A stretch of DNA of 64,000 bases from Erysipelotrichaceae bacterium (GTDB taxonomy: Bacteria > Bacillota_I > Bacilli_A > ML615J-28 > CAG-313). The stretch lies in the NCBI GenBank assembly GCA_015059015.1, contig SVBG01000002.1:237636-301635 (forward strand). The letters run 5' to 3'. Of the stretch, positions 1 to 8,552 are shown piece after piece (position 1 is the first letter of the stretch; each line of letters opens with the position of its first letter). Under the pieces are notes generated by a model. That model did no database searches. It saw nothing but the letters and a program-made list of their open reading frames with translations, and was not told the origin of the DNA. Made by a program: the position numbers and the translations under genes.

Positions 1-1
1 A

Positions 2-220
2 GCAAGAAATGTAATTAAGTATATTGTTGATTATGATAATATACAAGTAGTATTTACAACTCATAACCCTAATTTGGCTACAAACGAAATGTTAAGACCT
101 GATTGTTATTTTACTCTTAAAAACGGAAAACTAACTTCTTTTGCAGATAGCACTGAAAGAGAACTTAGAGAAGGACATAACTTAGAAAAAATGCTTAGAA
201 ATGGAGAATTTAATGGCTAA
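2..220 (+). CDS. AAA-family ATPase, C-terminal fragment (gene begins left of window)
   Basis: The reading frame is open from the left edge and ends at TAA 218-220, giving the last 72 residues. They contain a 'VVFTTHNPNLATNEMLRPD' stretch, which is the H-loop region (Thr-His-Asn) of SMC/OLD-type AAA ATPases, followed by a strand-turn 'CYFTLKNGKL' typical of their ends. The Walker motifs are outside the window. It overlaps the next gene, whose ATG lies 8 bases inside it, so the two are translationally coupled. ATPase plus TOPRIM-like partner pairs of this kind are known from anti-phage and abortive-infection loci. The defence role is inferred from this layout only. Confidence 0.75.
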   Translation, partial: ARNVIKYIVDYDNIQVVFTTHNPNLATNEMLRPDCYFTLKNGKLTSFADSTERELREGHNLEKMLRNGEFNG

Positions 221-983
221 AAAAATTTTACTAATTGTCGAAGGCGATAATGATGAGGTAAAGTTTTTAAGAGGGATATTTAACAAATGTATGAAAAAAA
301 CTGAATACAAAATCTATTCTTATAGAACTACTATTCATGTTTTAGCACAAGAATTATATGGTCATTATAATGATTTTGATAAAGGGGATGTAGATATTAA
401 ATTAGTATTAGCTTCTCTGGAAGAAGATACTATAAAAAGAAAATTACTTCATGATGCTTATTCAGATGTTTTTCTTGTCTTTGATTTTGAACCACAACAT
501 GACCATCCGCACTTTGATACGGTAAAGAGAATGATTAATTATTTTAATGATTCAACAAATCAAGGAAAATTATTTATTAATTATCCTATGATTCAGTCAT
601 ATAAACATTTTGACAGGCTTCCTTGTCATAATTTTGAAAACCTGGAAGTATCAATTACTGAAGTAAAAAGATACAAAGAATTAGTAGGAAACGTAAGTGG
701 TTTCACTGATTTAAATAAATATGATTATGTTACGTTTTATAGCATTGCAGTACATCAATTAAAAAAAGCATATAAAATTGTATATGGGACATATGAATTA
801 TTTGACGAAAATAAATATTTGAATTTTGATTTGTGTGAAGTGTTTGAATGTGAAATTAATTTATTAACATCTAGACAAGTTATCAGTGTTTTAAATACTT
901 GTATATTTGCATTAATAGATTTTGCACCTAAAAGGTTTTTTATTTTTATAGAAAAACATAAAGATGATTTGTTAATAAACTAA
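213..983 (+). CDS. TOPRIM-like partner protein of the upstream AAA ATPase (putative defence effector)
   Basis: 256 residues. The first strand and turn, 'KKILLIVEGDNDEVKFL', match the conserved glutamate motif of TOPRIM and RloB-like domains (VEGxxDxxFL). A second acidic motif, 'FLVFDFEPQHD', lies about 90 residues on and would supply metal-binding Asp residues. An in-frame ATG at 201 exists, but GGAGA at 203-207 sits 5 bases before ATG 213, so 213 is chosen. The gene overlaps the ATPase end, and a strong terminator follows. Proteins of this type accompany ATPases in OLD/AbiL-like systems, where the TOPRIM part is thought to be a nuclease. I cannot name the exact subfamily. Confidence 0.65.
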   Translation: MAKKILLIVEGDNDEVKFLRGIFNKCMKKTEYKIYSYRTTIHVLAQELYGHYNDFDKGDVDIKLVLASLEEDTIKRKLLHDAYSDVFLVFDFEPQHDHPHFDTVKRMINYFNDSTNQGKLFINYPMIQSYKHFDRLPCHNFENLEVSITEVKRYKELVGNVSGFTDLNKYDYVTFYSIAVHQLKKAYKIVYGTYELFDENKYLNFDLCEVFECEINLLTSRQVISVLNTCIFALIDFAPKRFFIFIEKHKDDLLIN

Positions 984-1011
984 ATAGTGTATATATTTTA
1001 TATGAAAATTT

Positions 1012-1040
1012 AAATGTAACCATTTTAGGTTACATTTTTT
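1012..1040 (+). terminator. Intrinsic terminator after the ATPase/TOPRIM pair
   Basis: A perfect 10-bp stem (AAATGTAACC, 1012-1021, with GGTTACATTT, 1028-1037) has a 6-base loop and runs into a T tract. It closes the left transcript. Confidence 0.85.
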
Positions 1041-1264
1041 CATTATATTTGACTAAATCACAGTTTAGTTGAATTTATATCAACAAATAGGTTATTGTGT
1101 TTAGAATATAATTGGAGTATAATATAATTGTTTGTATTATTAAATATTAATTAATCAATATGTAATATAAAAGAATTGTTTTGAACTTTGAATTGTTTTT
1201 TAGTTATATATAATTTGTTATAAAATTCCGCAACTAAATAGTTCATACTCAGCAAACGAAATAC
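1041..1264. other. AT-rich intergenic stretch without a recognisable gene
   Basis: No ORF with a ribosome binding site was found on either strand. The stretch contains a short inverted repeat (ACTAAA...TTTAGT near 1053-1070), two copies of TATAATTG near 1106-1130 that look like -10 elements, and nothing else I can name. With the leader ORF it makes up the roughly 500 bases between the defence-type pair and the exporter cassette. Confidence 0.5.
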
Positions 1265-1293
1265 TTTACATTTTCTTTCTTATTTGATATAAT
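1265..1293 (+). promoter_or_regulatory. Strong promoter of the leader peptide/exporter cassette
   Basis: TTTACA (1265-1270), a 17-base spacer and TATAAT (1288-1293). TG two bases before the -10 gives an extended -10. Transcription should start near 1300, about 36 bases before the leader ORF. It is among the best promoter matches in the window. Confidence 0.85.
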
Positions 1294-1335
1294 GATTATA
1301 TATAAAATAAAATTAATTGAAAGGAGTTGATTACT

Positions 1336-1401
1336 ATGAAAAATATAAACATATATAAATTAGAAGTAATCGGTTTCTTTCATGTGACTGTTTTTTGTTA
1401 A
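1336..1401 (+). CDS. 21-residue leader peptide preceding the ATPase/exporter cassette
   Basis: A 21-codon ORF that starts MKNINIYKLE and ends HVTVFC, closed by TAA 1399-1401. AAGGAG (1321-1326) is a strong ribosome binding site 9 bases upstream, and a consensus promoter lies before it. It has no signal peptide; the C-terminal half is hydrophobic/aromatic and ends in Cys. Codons 7-11 (1354-1367) are perfectly complementary to the 5' arm and loop of the terminator 35 bases past its stop. This suggests a translated sensor of an attenuator, as for bmrB before bmrCD in Bacillus subtilis. Less likely, it is a secreted signal or RiPP precursor exported by the ABC pair. Confidence 0.7.
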   Translation: MKNINIYKLEVIGFFHVTVFC

Positions 1402-1450
1402 GTTTTATTAATTATAATATGCCTTTGAATTTTAACACTTCTAATTTATA
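1354..1450 (+). promoter_or_regulatory. Putative antiterminator of a leader-peptide attenuator
   Basis: Bases 1354-1367 (TATAAATTAGAAGT, inside the leader ORF) can form 14 uninterrupted Watson-Crick pairs with 1437-1450 (ACTTCTAATTTATA). That segment is the terminator 5' arm, its loop and the first two bases of the 3' arm. This fold excludes the 10-bp terminator hairpin, so the two structures are mutually exclusive. Which one wins would depend on where a ribosome sits on the leader ORF. The pairing is visible in the sequence; the switch is inference. Confidence 0.65.
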
Positions 1451-1463
1451 GAAGTGTTTTTTA
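1434..1463 (+). terminator. Attenuator terminator between leader ORF and ATPase genes
   Basis: A perfect 10-bp stem (AACACTTCTA, 1434-1443, with TAGAAGTGTT, 1449-1458) has a 5-base loop and is followed by T residues. It lies 32 bases after the leader stop and 25 bases before the first ATPase gene. No second promoter is apparent between it and the ATPase gene, so the cassette would need readthrough. Confidence 0.85.
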
Positions 1464-1487
1464 TTTACAAAAAATGGGAGGTATTTT

Positions 1488-3185
1488 ATGAATGAATTAA
1501 AAAAGTTAATAAAAGAAATTGATGGATGTCATTGGAATAATATTTTAAGAATATGTGATTTAGCTATGAAAAGATTTTATTGTATAGAATTTTTGAAGTT
1601 TAATTTTACATATAAGATAGGTTGTTTAGATCTAATATATATGCATTTTAGTATTCCAGTAAATAATCTTCCTAAATATGAAGTTAGTAATAAGGTGTTT
1701 TTGGAAGACTATGTATTACGTCAACTTACTTATGAATTAAGAAGTTTAAATGATGAAATTTATGGATCAAATAATTCACAAAAAGAAACACATGGAATGA
1801 TTAAATATCAAGAATGTGATGATAGAGTTTTATCTAGAAATTCTATTTTTTTAGATGAAGATAAAAATGAACTCAATTATTATATAAAGGTTAAATTACC
1901 TTTAGTAAATAATAAGATTAGTGCTAAAAGCGTATTACAATATATAACCAAGATTACTTTAGTGGTTAGAAATGTAATAAAGAATATTGATGTTTTAGAT
2001 TACGAAGAAAAGAAAAACATTTATGATAATCAATTGTTAATAAGAAAGTATTTGAAAGAAAATAATTATGTGAGTTTTATAGCAAATAATAGTATTTTAC
2101 CTAGATTTAATGGAACTGAAGAAAAGGATATAAATGCTATACCATTTCAATCACCAGAGACATTTGAGATAGAAATACCACTTTCAAATGGTGAATCAAT
2201 TTATGGTATGGGGATTAAGAAAGGAATCACTTCAATAATCGGAGGTGCATTTTCGGGTAAGTCAACATTACTTAACGCTATTGAAAATGGAATTTATAAT
2301 CATATAAAAGGTGATGGTAGAGAATACTGTATTACTGATGATACTGCAATAAAGGTTTCTGCTGAAGATGGAAGATATATAAGTAATTTAAATATTAGTT
2401 CTTTTTTTACAAAAGCTTTAGTTCCAGATATTGAAAATTTTACAACTTTAGCCGCAAGTGGTAGTATATCTCAAGCAGCAAATATTGTAGAAGCAATCAA
2501 TGGGAAATCTAAACTAATATTAATAGAAGAAGATAGTAGTGCAACAAACTTTCTAATTAAAGATGAAATTATGAGAGACATTATTAATGCTGATGCTAGT
2601 ATTCCATTTACTGATCGAATTAAAGAGTTAGAAAAAATTGGTTTATCAGTAATTTTAGTTACTGGTGCAACTAGTAAGTTTTTGGAATATTCAAACCAAA
2701 TAATAAAATTTGAAAAATATATATGTCACGATGTTAATAATGAAGAATTGAAGACAAAAAATAAAAAAGATGAAAAAGTAGATTACTATGTACCAATATG
2801 GGAAAGTAGTAGAAGGATTAATATTGAAAATAATACAGTTAAATTCATATTATTTAAGAAGTTTAATGTCGTAACTAATCATTTAGTTTTTATAGATGAT
2901 TTTGAAGTAAATATAAAAAATTTAGAATCTATAAAGAATAATTACCAAATTAATTCACTATGTTTTTCTGCAATTCATCAATTGGGTAATGAATACTATA
3001 TGAATAAAGAATTAATTAATAATTGTTATGAAATAATTAGTAAGTTTAATAAAAAAGAATGGTATGAAATAGCATTATCAAATTTCTATAAATATGAATA
3101 TTTTTTAGAAGAAGTTAGGCCTATTGATGCATATAGATTTATAAATAGAATACGTGGAATAAAGTTTGAGAAAAATAAAAATTAG
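1488..3185 (+). CDS. ABC-class ATPase (PF09818 type), copy 1
   Basis: 565 residues, the usual length of the family. The N-terminal ~200 residues are variable; then 'YVSFIANNSILPR', 'GMGIKKGIT', Walker A GGAFSGKS (252-259), 'GDGREYCITDDTA', an ABC-signature-like SGSISQA (324-330), and Walker B 'LILIEEDSSATNF' (343-355). The C-terminus has 'FINRIRG', typical of this family. The Walker B Asp is replaced by Glu (residue 347), unlike copy 2. Bacterial members are poorly characterised; a trypanosome relative (MRB1590) is an RNA-binding ATPase. There are no membrane segments. It starts at ATG 1488 after GGGAGG. It is the first gene after the attenuator and probably works with copy 2. Confidence 0.85.
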   Translation: MNELKKLIKEIDGCHWNNILRICDLAMKRFYCIEFLKFNFTYKIGCLDLIYMHFSIPVNNLPKYEVSNKVFLEDYVLRQLTYELRSLNDEIYGSNNSQKETHGMIKYQECDDRVLSRNSIFLDEDKNELNYYIKVKLPLVNNKISAKSVLQYITKITLVVRNVIKNIDVLDYEEKKNIYDNQLLIRKYLKENNYVSFIANNSILPRFNGTEEKDINAIPFQSPETFEIEIPLSNGESIYGMGIKKGITSIIGGAFSGKSTLLNAIENGIYNHIKGDGREYCITDDTAIKVSAEDGRYISNLNISSFFTKALVPDIENFTTLAASGSISQAANIVEAINGKSKLILIEEDSSATNFLIKDEIMRDIINADASIPFTDRIKELEKIGLSVILVTGATSKFLEYSNQIIKFEKYICHDVNNEELKTKNKKDEKVDYYVPIWESSRRINIENNTVKFILFKKFNVVTNHLVFIDDFEVNIKNLESIKNNYQINSLCFSAIHQLGNEYYMNKELINNCYEIISKFNKKEWYEIALSNFYKYEYFLEEVRPIDAYRFINRIRGIKFEKNKN

Positions 3186-3203
3186 CTAAAGAGGTGATAT
3201 AAT

Positions 3204-4928
3204 ATGAATTTATTAAAAAGTTATTTAGCAAAATTGCACGCTCAAAATAAAAATAGAATTGATGAATTATATTTAGATAGATTTAGTAAAATTGATGACT
3301 ATAAAAGATTAGAATACATTTATTCAGATTTAAAATTTTGGTTTTATGGAATGTCACATAGAAATCCTGAAAAGTTAGTTTTAAATATTGAAATTCCCAA
3401 AGAGTTAGTATTTGAAAATGTTATTACTGATAATGTTGTTGCAGTTGAACATTATTTGTTAAAATATTTATATGAAGATGTTAATAAAATTAATGAAGAA
3501 TATTTTAATAAAAATAAAAGTACTAGGGAAAAACCATACGTTGAATCACAAAAAACAAACGAGATAATTATTAAAAGAAATGGTATTAGTTTTGACTTTG
3601 ATAAAAAAGTATTTAACTATAGACTGTTATTTTTTGTTCCTTTAATAAATAATGCACATATTAATGGCAAAAGTACTTTTAAGGCAATTAAAGAAATAAT
3701 GACCATTGTATCAAAAAAACTAGAACTAATTAATAAAGAAGAATTTAATAAAAATATTGATATTTATTTAAAGCAACAGGAAATTAGAAACTATATAAAA
3801 GAAAATGGTTATGTATCATTTATAGCGAATAATAGTATTTTACCAAGAAGTGAAGAGACTAATAAACCGTTAGAAAATTCGATTAATTTTACATCCCCTA
3901 AATCTTTAGAAATATGTATAAAGCTAAAAGATGGAAATAAAATCTTAGGAATGGGGATTAAAAAAGGTATAACTGTTATTACTGGTGGAGGGTATTCAGG
4001 TAAAACAACTTTACTTGAAGCTATTGAAATGGGGGTTTATAATCATGAATGTGGTGATGGTAGGGAATATTGTATTACAGATGATACTGCAATGAAAATT
4101 TGTGCCGAAGATGGAAGATATGTTACAAATACCGATATTTCTCCATTTTACAAGTACATTCCATCAAATGAAGGTATTCATAATTTTTCAACTCAAGATG
4201 CTAGTGGAAGTATTTCACAGGCCGTAAATATTATTGAAGCAATTAACTGTAATAGTAAATTACTTTTAATTGATGAAGATAGAAGTGCAACTAATTTTAT
4301 GATAAGAGATTATAATATGCACCTAGTAGTAAAAAATGATCCAATTATTCCTTTTACTAATCGAATTAAAGAAATATATAGAAATTATGATGTTTCGACT
4401 ATTTTGGTAATAGGTGGATCTAGTGTATATTTAAAATATGCAAATTGTGTTTTATTGTTAGAAGAATATGTTCCTAAAGATATAACAAATTATGTAAGAA
4501 CATTAGATTTAATGAAAATTATGGAAGAGAATGTTGAAGCAAAATTTAATGTTAAAAGAAAAATTGCAAACTTTAAAACAAAAGAAATGTTTAATTATTT
4601 TAATATTGTTTCAAATGATAAGAGTAAGAATATTGTTATTGATGAGTATCAAGCCGATATTACATTTATTTCAACGTTAATTTCTGATAATCAAATTAAT
4701 TATCTAGCGTATATAATACAACTAATTCTATCAAGAAATGAGTTTTTGGAAAACGATATTATAGACAATATATTAAATAAAAATGATAAGTTATTTGATG
4801 AATGGATATATCAAATTGTTTCACAGTATAATTTTAAATGTGATGTGTGGTTTGATGATATTCGTAAACAAGATATTATAAGTTGTATAAATAGATTAAG
4901 AGGAATTTTATTTGAATTTATAGATTAA
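3204..4928 (+). CDS. ABC-class ATPase (PF09818 type), copy 2
   Basis: 574 residues, a tandem paralogue of the preceding gene. Shared blocks include 'YVSFIANNSILPR', 'GMGIKKGIT' and 'GDGREYCITDDTA'. Walker A is GGGYSGKT (261-268), signature-like SGSISQA is at 334-340, and Walker B is the canonical 'LLLIDEDRSATNF' (353-365), so this copy looks catalytically complete. The C-terminus has the family 'INRLRG' motif. The N-terminal thirds of the two copies differ, suggesting division of labour or a heterodimer. It lies 18 bases after copy 1 with GAGGTG before the ATG, and 18 bases before the exporter genes in the same transcript. The substrate is unknown. Confidence 0.87.
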   Translation: MNLLKSYLAKLHAQNKNRIDELYLDRFSKIDDYKRLEYIYSDLKFWFYGMSHRNPEKLVLNIEIPKELVFENVITDNVVAVEHYLLKYLYEDVNKINEEYFNKNKSTREKPYVESQKTNEIIIKRNGISFDFDKKVFNYRLLFFVPLINNAHINGKSTFKAIKEIMTIVSKKLELINKEEFNKNIDIYLKQQEIRNYIKENGYVSFIANNSILPRSEETNKPLENSINFTSPKSLEICIKLKDGNKILGMGIKKGITVITGGGYSGKTTLLEAIEMGVYNHECGDGREYCITDDTAMKICAEDGRYVTNTDISPFYKYIPSNEGIHNFSTQDASGSISQAVNIIEAINCNSKLLLIDEDRSATNFMIRDYNMHLVVKNDPIIPFTNRIKEIYRNYDVSTILVIGGSSVYLKYANCVLLLEEYVPKDITNYVRTLDLMKIMEENVEAKFNVKRKIANFKTKEMFNYFNIVSNDKSKNIVIDEYQADITFISTLISDNQINYLAYIIQLILSRNEFLENDIIDNILNKNDKLFDEWIYQIVSQYNFKCDVWFDDIRKQDIISCINRLRGILFEFID

Positions 4929-4946
4929 AAGGAGGTAGAAATTAAA

Positions 4947-6740
4947 ATGGATTTTAATAAACCAAATATAATTAGGAATTTTTTCTATTCATTAAAAAAA
5001 ATATATAAGGTTGATAAAATATATGTTATTGAAACAATTGTTTATACAGTCATTTCAGCATTAATAGTTTTTATGTATCCATATATATTGAAAATTGCAA
5101 TTGAAGCCATTGAACAAAATCTTGAATTTAAAGAACTAATTATAAAAGTCTTAGTTATTGTTATAATTGTTTTAATTTTAGTGTTTATTAATCAGGTCTG
5201 TTGGAGAGATAAATTTTATAGAGCAAGAAAGTTGTCTGCGATATTTACAAGAGAATATCATTTAGAATCACTTAAAACTGATTATGAAAAATTTGAATTA
5301 CCAGAATCACAAGATGCATTTGAGAAGGGCTCACGTGCACTCGGTGTGAGAAGTGGATTTATCGGCTTGTACACAAATATGTTTACTACAATCAGTAAAA
5401 TAATTACCTTTATAATTGGTTGTGGAATAATACTAAGGGTAAGTTTTTGGTTAATTGGCATAATAGTTTTATTAGCAATTCTAAAATTATTTTTGATGAG
5501 TTATAATACAAAAAAAGAAAAAAGTAATTTTCATGATAAAACACCTGGGTTATGGAGAAAGATTAATTATACTGACAATATTTCAAAAAATTTAAGCATT
5601 GGTAAAGACTTACGTATATATGAAATGGATAAATTTATTGATATGGAACGTCAAAAAACTATTGATGAATATATGAGGCTTTATAAAAAAGAAGAAATTA
5701 GATCTAATTTTATTAATATAGTTATTGAAAGTTTAAATATTCTTGATGAAATAGCTTTATATGCATTTATGATTTATGAAGTAATTAACCATAATATGAG
5801 TATTGCTGATTTTACATTTATCATTTCTGCAATAAGAACACTATCATCATCTTTAACTGCGATAATTAGTATCTATAGTAATAATTTATCACAAAGTTTA
5901 CAAGTTAATGATTATAGAAAGTTTATGATGATGGATTTATCATTTGATGGTAATACTAAACCTTTTGATTGGAATGAAGTGGAAATTGAATTTAAAAATG
6001 TAAGTTATAGTTACTATATGCAAGAAGGATATACTTTGAAAAATTTATCGTTTAAGATTCATAAAGGTGAACGTATTGCATTAGTTGGACATAATGGTGC
6101 TGGCAAAACGACATTGATAAAACTTATTTGTGGATTCTATCATCCAACTGAAGGAGAAATACTAATAAATGGTGTAAATATTGATGAAATTGATAGAGAA
6201 AGTTTAATTAAGCTGATTGCTCCTGTTTTTCAAGATTCTAATCATTATGCAGTTAGCATTAAAGAAAATGTCGCAATGGAAGCAGTCGGATGTATTGATG
6301 AGGAAAAATTATATAATGCACTTAACCTAGTTGGATTAACAAAAAAAATAAAAGAGTTAAAAAATGGTGTAAATACAATTATAACTCGTGATATGGATGA
6401 TACTGGTGTTGAACTATCTGGTGGAGAAAGCCAAAAACTTTCTATTGCAAGGGCAATTTATAAGGATGCCCCATTTGTAATTTTAGATGAACCTACAAGT
6501 GCACTTGATCCACTTGCAGAATATGATCTTTATATTAATCTAAATAAAATAATTAATAATCACTCTGCAATATTTATTTCGCATAGACTTTCATCAACAA
6601 AGTTTTGTGATAGAATATTCTATTTAGAAAAAGGTGAATTATTAGAGGTTGGAACACATGAAGAATTAATGAGTATAGATAGTGAATATAAGAAGCTATT
6701 TAATATGCAAGCAGAATACTACAAGGAGGCTGAAGAATAA
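4947..6740 (+). CDS. ABC exporter half-transporter 1 (MdlB/BmrC type)
   Basis: 597 residues. An N-terminal six-helix exporter domain (about 1-310) is fused to a nucleotide-binding domain with Walker A GHNGAGKTT (near 381), a canonical signature LSGGESQK (near 491), Walker B 'FVILDEP' and an H-loop 'ISHRLSS'. No C39 peptidase domain is present. AGGAGG lies just before the ATG. The stop overlaps the start of the next half-transporter (TAATG), so the two are translationally coupled and probably form a heterodimer, like BmrCD or LmrCD. The substrate could be a drug or a peptide. Upstream attenuation makes a ribosome-targeting antibiotic the better guess. Confidence 0.88.
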   Translation: MDFNKPNIIRNFFYSLKKIYKVDKIYVIETIVYTVISALIVFMYPYILKIAIEAIEQNLEFKELIIKVLVIVIIVLILVFINQVCWRDKFYRARKLSAIFTREYHLESLKTDYEKFELPESQDAFEKGSRALGVRSGFIGLYTNMFTTISKIITFIIGCGIILRVSFWLIGIIVLLAILKLFLMSYNTKKEKSNFHDKTPGLWRKINYTDNISKNLSIGKDLRIYEMDKFIDMERQKTIDEYMRLYKKEEIRSNFINIVIESLNILDEIALYAFMIYEVINHNMSIADFTFIISAIRTLSSSLTAIISIYSNNLSQSLQVNDYRKFMMMDLSFDGNTKPFDWNEVEIEFKNVSYSYYMQEGYTLKNLSFKIHKGERIALVGHNGAGKTTLIKLICGFYHPTEGEILINGVNIDEIDRESLIKLIAPVFQDSNHYAVSIKENVAMEAVGCIDEEKLYNALNLVGLTKKIKELKNGVNTIITRDMDDTGVELSGGESQKLSIARAIYKDAPFVILDEPTSALDPLAEYDLYINLNKIINNHSAIFISHRLSSTKFCDRIFYLEKGELLEVGTHEELMSIDSEYKKLFNMQAEYYKEAEE

Positions 6741-8515
6741 TGAAATTAAAAAAAATCAAAAGAAATCTTAAATATTTTATTCCATTACTTTTAAAAATCA
6801 GTCCAATGTCAATTGTAGTAATGATAATTGTTGCTGTAGTAAATTCAATTAGTAGTATTGCTTGGGTCATTTTTCCAAAATTAATTTTAGATGAATTATT
6901 TTATACCAAGGATTATCACAAATTATTAATTATTGTCATTACTTTTATTGTAGTACAATTTATTTGTAGGGTATTAGATAATATATTTAATAGTATGAAT
7001 TATTATATTATTCAAAAAGCCGATTTTAAAATAGATAAATTATTCAATGAAAAGATTGCACGTATTGATTATTTTCATATAGAAGATCCACAATTTAATG
7101 ATGAATTAAGCTATGCGAAAAATTGTTTAAATCAATATAGTAATGGTATTTATTCAACCACTTGGACAATAAAAGAGTTTATTCAAAATATAATTACAAT
7201 ATTAAGTGTTGTTGGAATAATAATAGCTAGTGGTGAATTCTTAATTATATTTGTTACACTAATTGGTGTTATTCTAAATACTATATTTTATGGAAAATAT
7301 CAAAAAATTGATGAAGAGTTTAATAATGGTACAGTAAGATTTTTTAGAAAACAATGGTATTATGGAAAAAGTATGATGGCTTTTAGAAGTCAAAAAAATT
7401 TAAGAATGTACGAAGCAAACAATTTAATTAAAAATAAAAGCGATGAAGCAAATAAAGAAATATTTAGAATAGAAGAAGAAGCTAATAGAAAGCGAAATAA
7501 GGTTAGTTTATTTGAATATAGTTTTAGTTATTTATTTACAACATTTGTAACAATAATTCTTTTAGCATTTGCTATATATTATAAAAATTTAGAATTAACA
7601 GTATTTACTATGCTGTATGGATCGGTACAAACATTAGATAACGGAATTGCAAATTTAGTATATTCATTAAAAAGATATTATCAAGATTGTGTATATCAAG
7701 AAAACTTTATTAATTTAATGGAAATAGAAACGATATTTAAAGATGGTAGAAAGAAAATTGAGAATATAGAAACAATTGAATTTAAGAATGTTAGTTTTAA
7801 ATATCCACGCTGTGATAATTATGTACTTAAAAATTTAAGCTTTAAAATAGATTCAAAAGAAAAAATATCATTAGTTGGTTTAAATGGAAGTGGCAAAACA
7901 ACAATAATTAAGTTGATATGTAGATTTTTTGATGTAAATGAAGGAGAAATATTAATTAACGGAGAAAATATTAAACTATATAAATATGAAGATTATATGA
8001 AGTGTTTAGCTATTGTATTTCAAGATTTTAAAATTATATCTTTTAGCATAAAAAATAATATTGCAATACTTGATGAAAACAAAGAAAAACTATATGACGT
8101 TTTAAGAAGAAGTGAGGCGCTTGAAAGAGTAAATGAACTTCCAAATAAAGAAAACACTTATATTAATAAGTGGTTTGATAAAAAAGGTGTTGAATTCTCT
8201 GGTGGTGAACTTCAGAAGTTTGCGTTAGCAAGAGCTCTTTATAAAGATGCTGATTTTGTAGTTTTAGATGAACCTACAAGTGCTTTAGATCCTGTAAGCG
8301 AATCAAAAATTTATTATCATTTCAAAGATGTTGTAGGTGAAAAATTGACTTTATTTATTTCGCATAGATTATCTAGTTGTATATTTAGTGATAAAATATT
8401 AGTGCTTGATGGATATAATATTGTTGAGACTGGCACTCACGAAGAATTAATGAAAAATAAAGAAGGCTTATATAGAAAGATGTTTATGGCTCAAGCAGAG
8501 TATTATAACGAATAA
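6740..8515 (+). CDS. ABC exporter half-transporter 2 (MdlB/BmrD type)
   Basis: 591 residues with the same layout as its partner: six predicted helices, then a nucleotide-binding domain with Walker A GLNGSGKTT (near 379), signature FSGGELQK (near 487, first residue changed from Leu to Phe), Walker B 'FVVLDEP' and H-loop 'ISHRLSS'. Both half-transporters keep the Walker B Glu, so a strongly degenerate site is not obvious. Its start shares one base with the previous stop. No terminator is clear downstream. The transmembrane part has aromatic-rich helices such as 'IAWVIFPKLIL'. Substrate unknown. Confidence 0.88.
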   Translation: MKLKKIKRNLKYFIPLLLKISPMSIVVMIIVAVVNSISSIAWVIFPKLILDELFYTKDYHKLLIIVITFIVVQFICRVLDNIFNSMNYYIIQKADFKIDKLFNEKIARIDYFHIEDPQFNDELSYAKNCLNQYSNGIYSTTWTIKEFIQNIITILSVVGIIIASGEFLIIFVTLIGVILNTIFYGKYQKIDEEFNNGTVRFFRKQWYYGKSMMAFRSQKNLRMYEANNLIKNKSDEANKEIFRIEEEANRKRNKVSLFEYSFSYLFTTFVTIILLAFAIYYKNLELTVFTMLYGSVQTLDNGIANLVYSLKRYYQDCVYQENFINLMEIETIFKDGRKKIENIETIEFKNVSFKYPRCDNYVLKNLSFKIDSKEKISLVGLNGSGKTTIIKLICRFFDVNEGEILINGENIKLYKYEDYMKCLAIVFQDFKIISFSIKNNIAILDENKEKLYDVLRRSEALERVNELPNKENTYINKWFDKKGVEFSGGELQKFALARALYKDADFVVLDEPTSALDPVSESKIYYHFKDVVGEKLTLFISHRLSSCIFSDKILVLDGYNIVETGTHEELMKNKEGLYRKMFMAQAEYYNE

Positions 8516-8552
8516 ATAAATATGTTATATTAATAAATTATTTTTTTTAAGA

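Noticed and set aside
1336-1401. Agr-type autoinducing peptide precursor
   Set aside because: No AgrB-like protease or histidine kinase is nearby, there is no amphipathic leader or acidic tail, and the RNA pairing better explains the ORF. A secreted-peptide role is kept only as an alternative.
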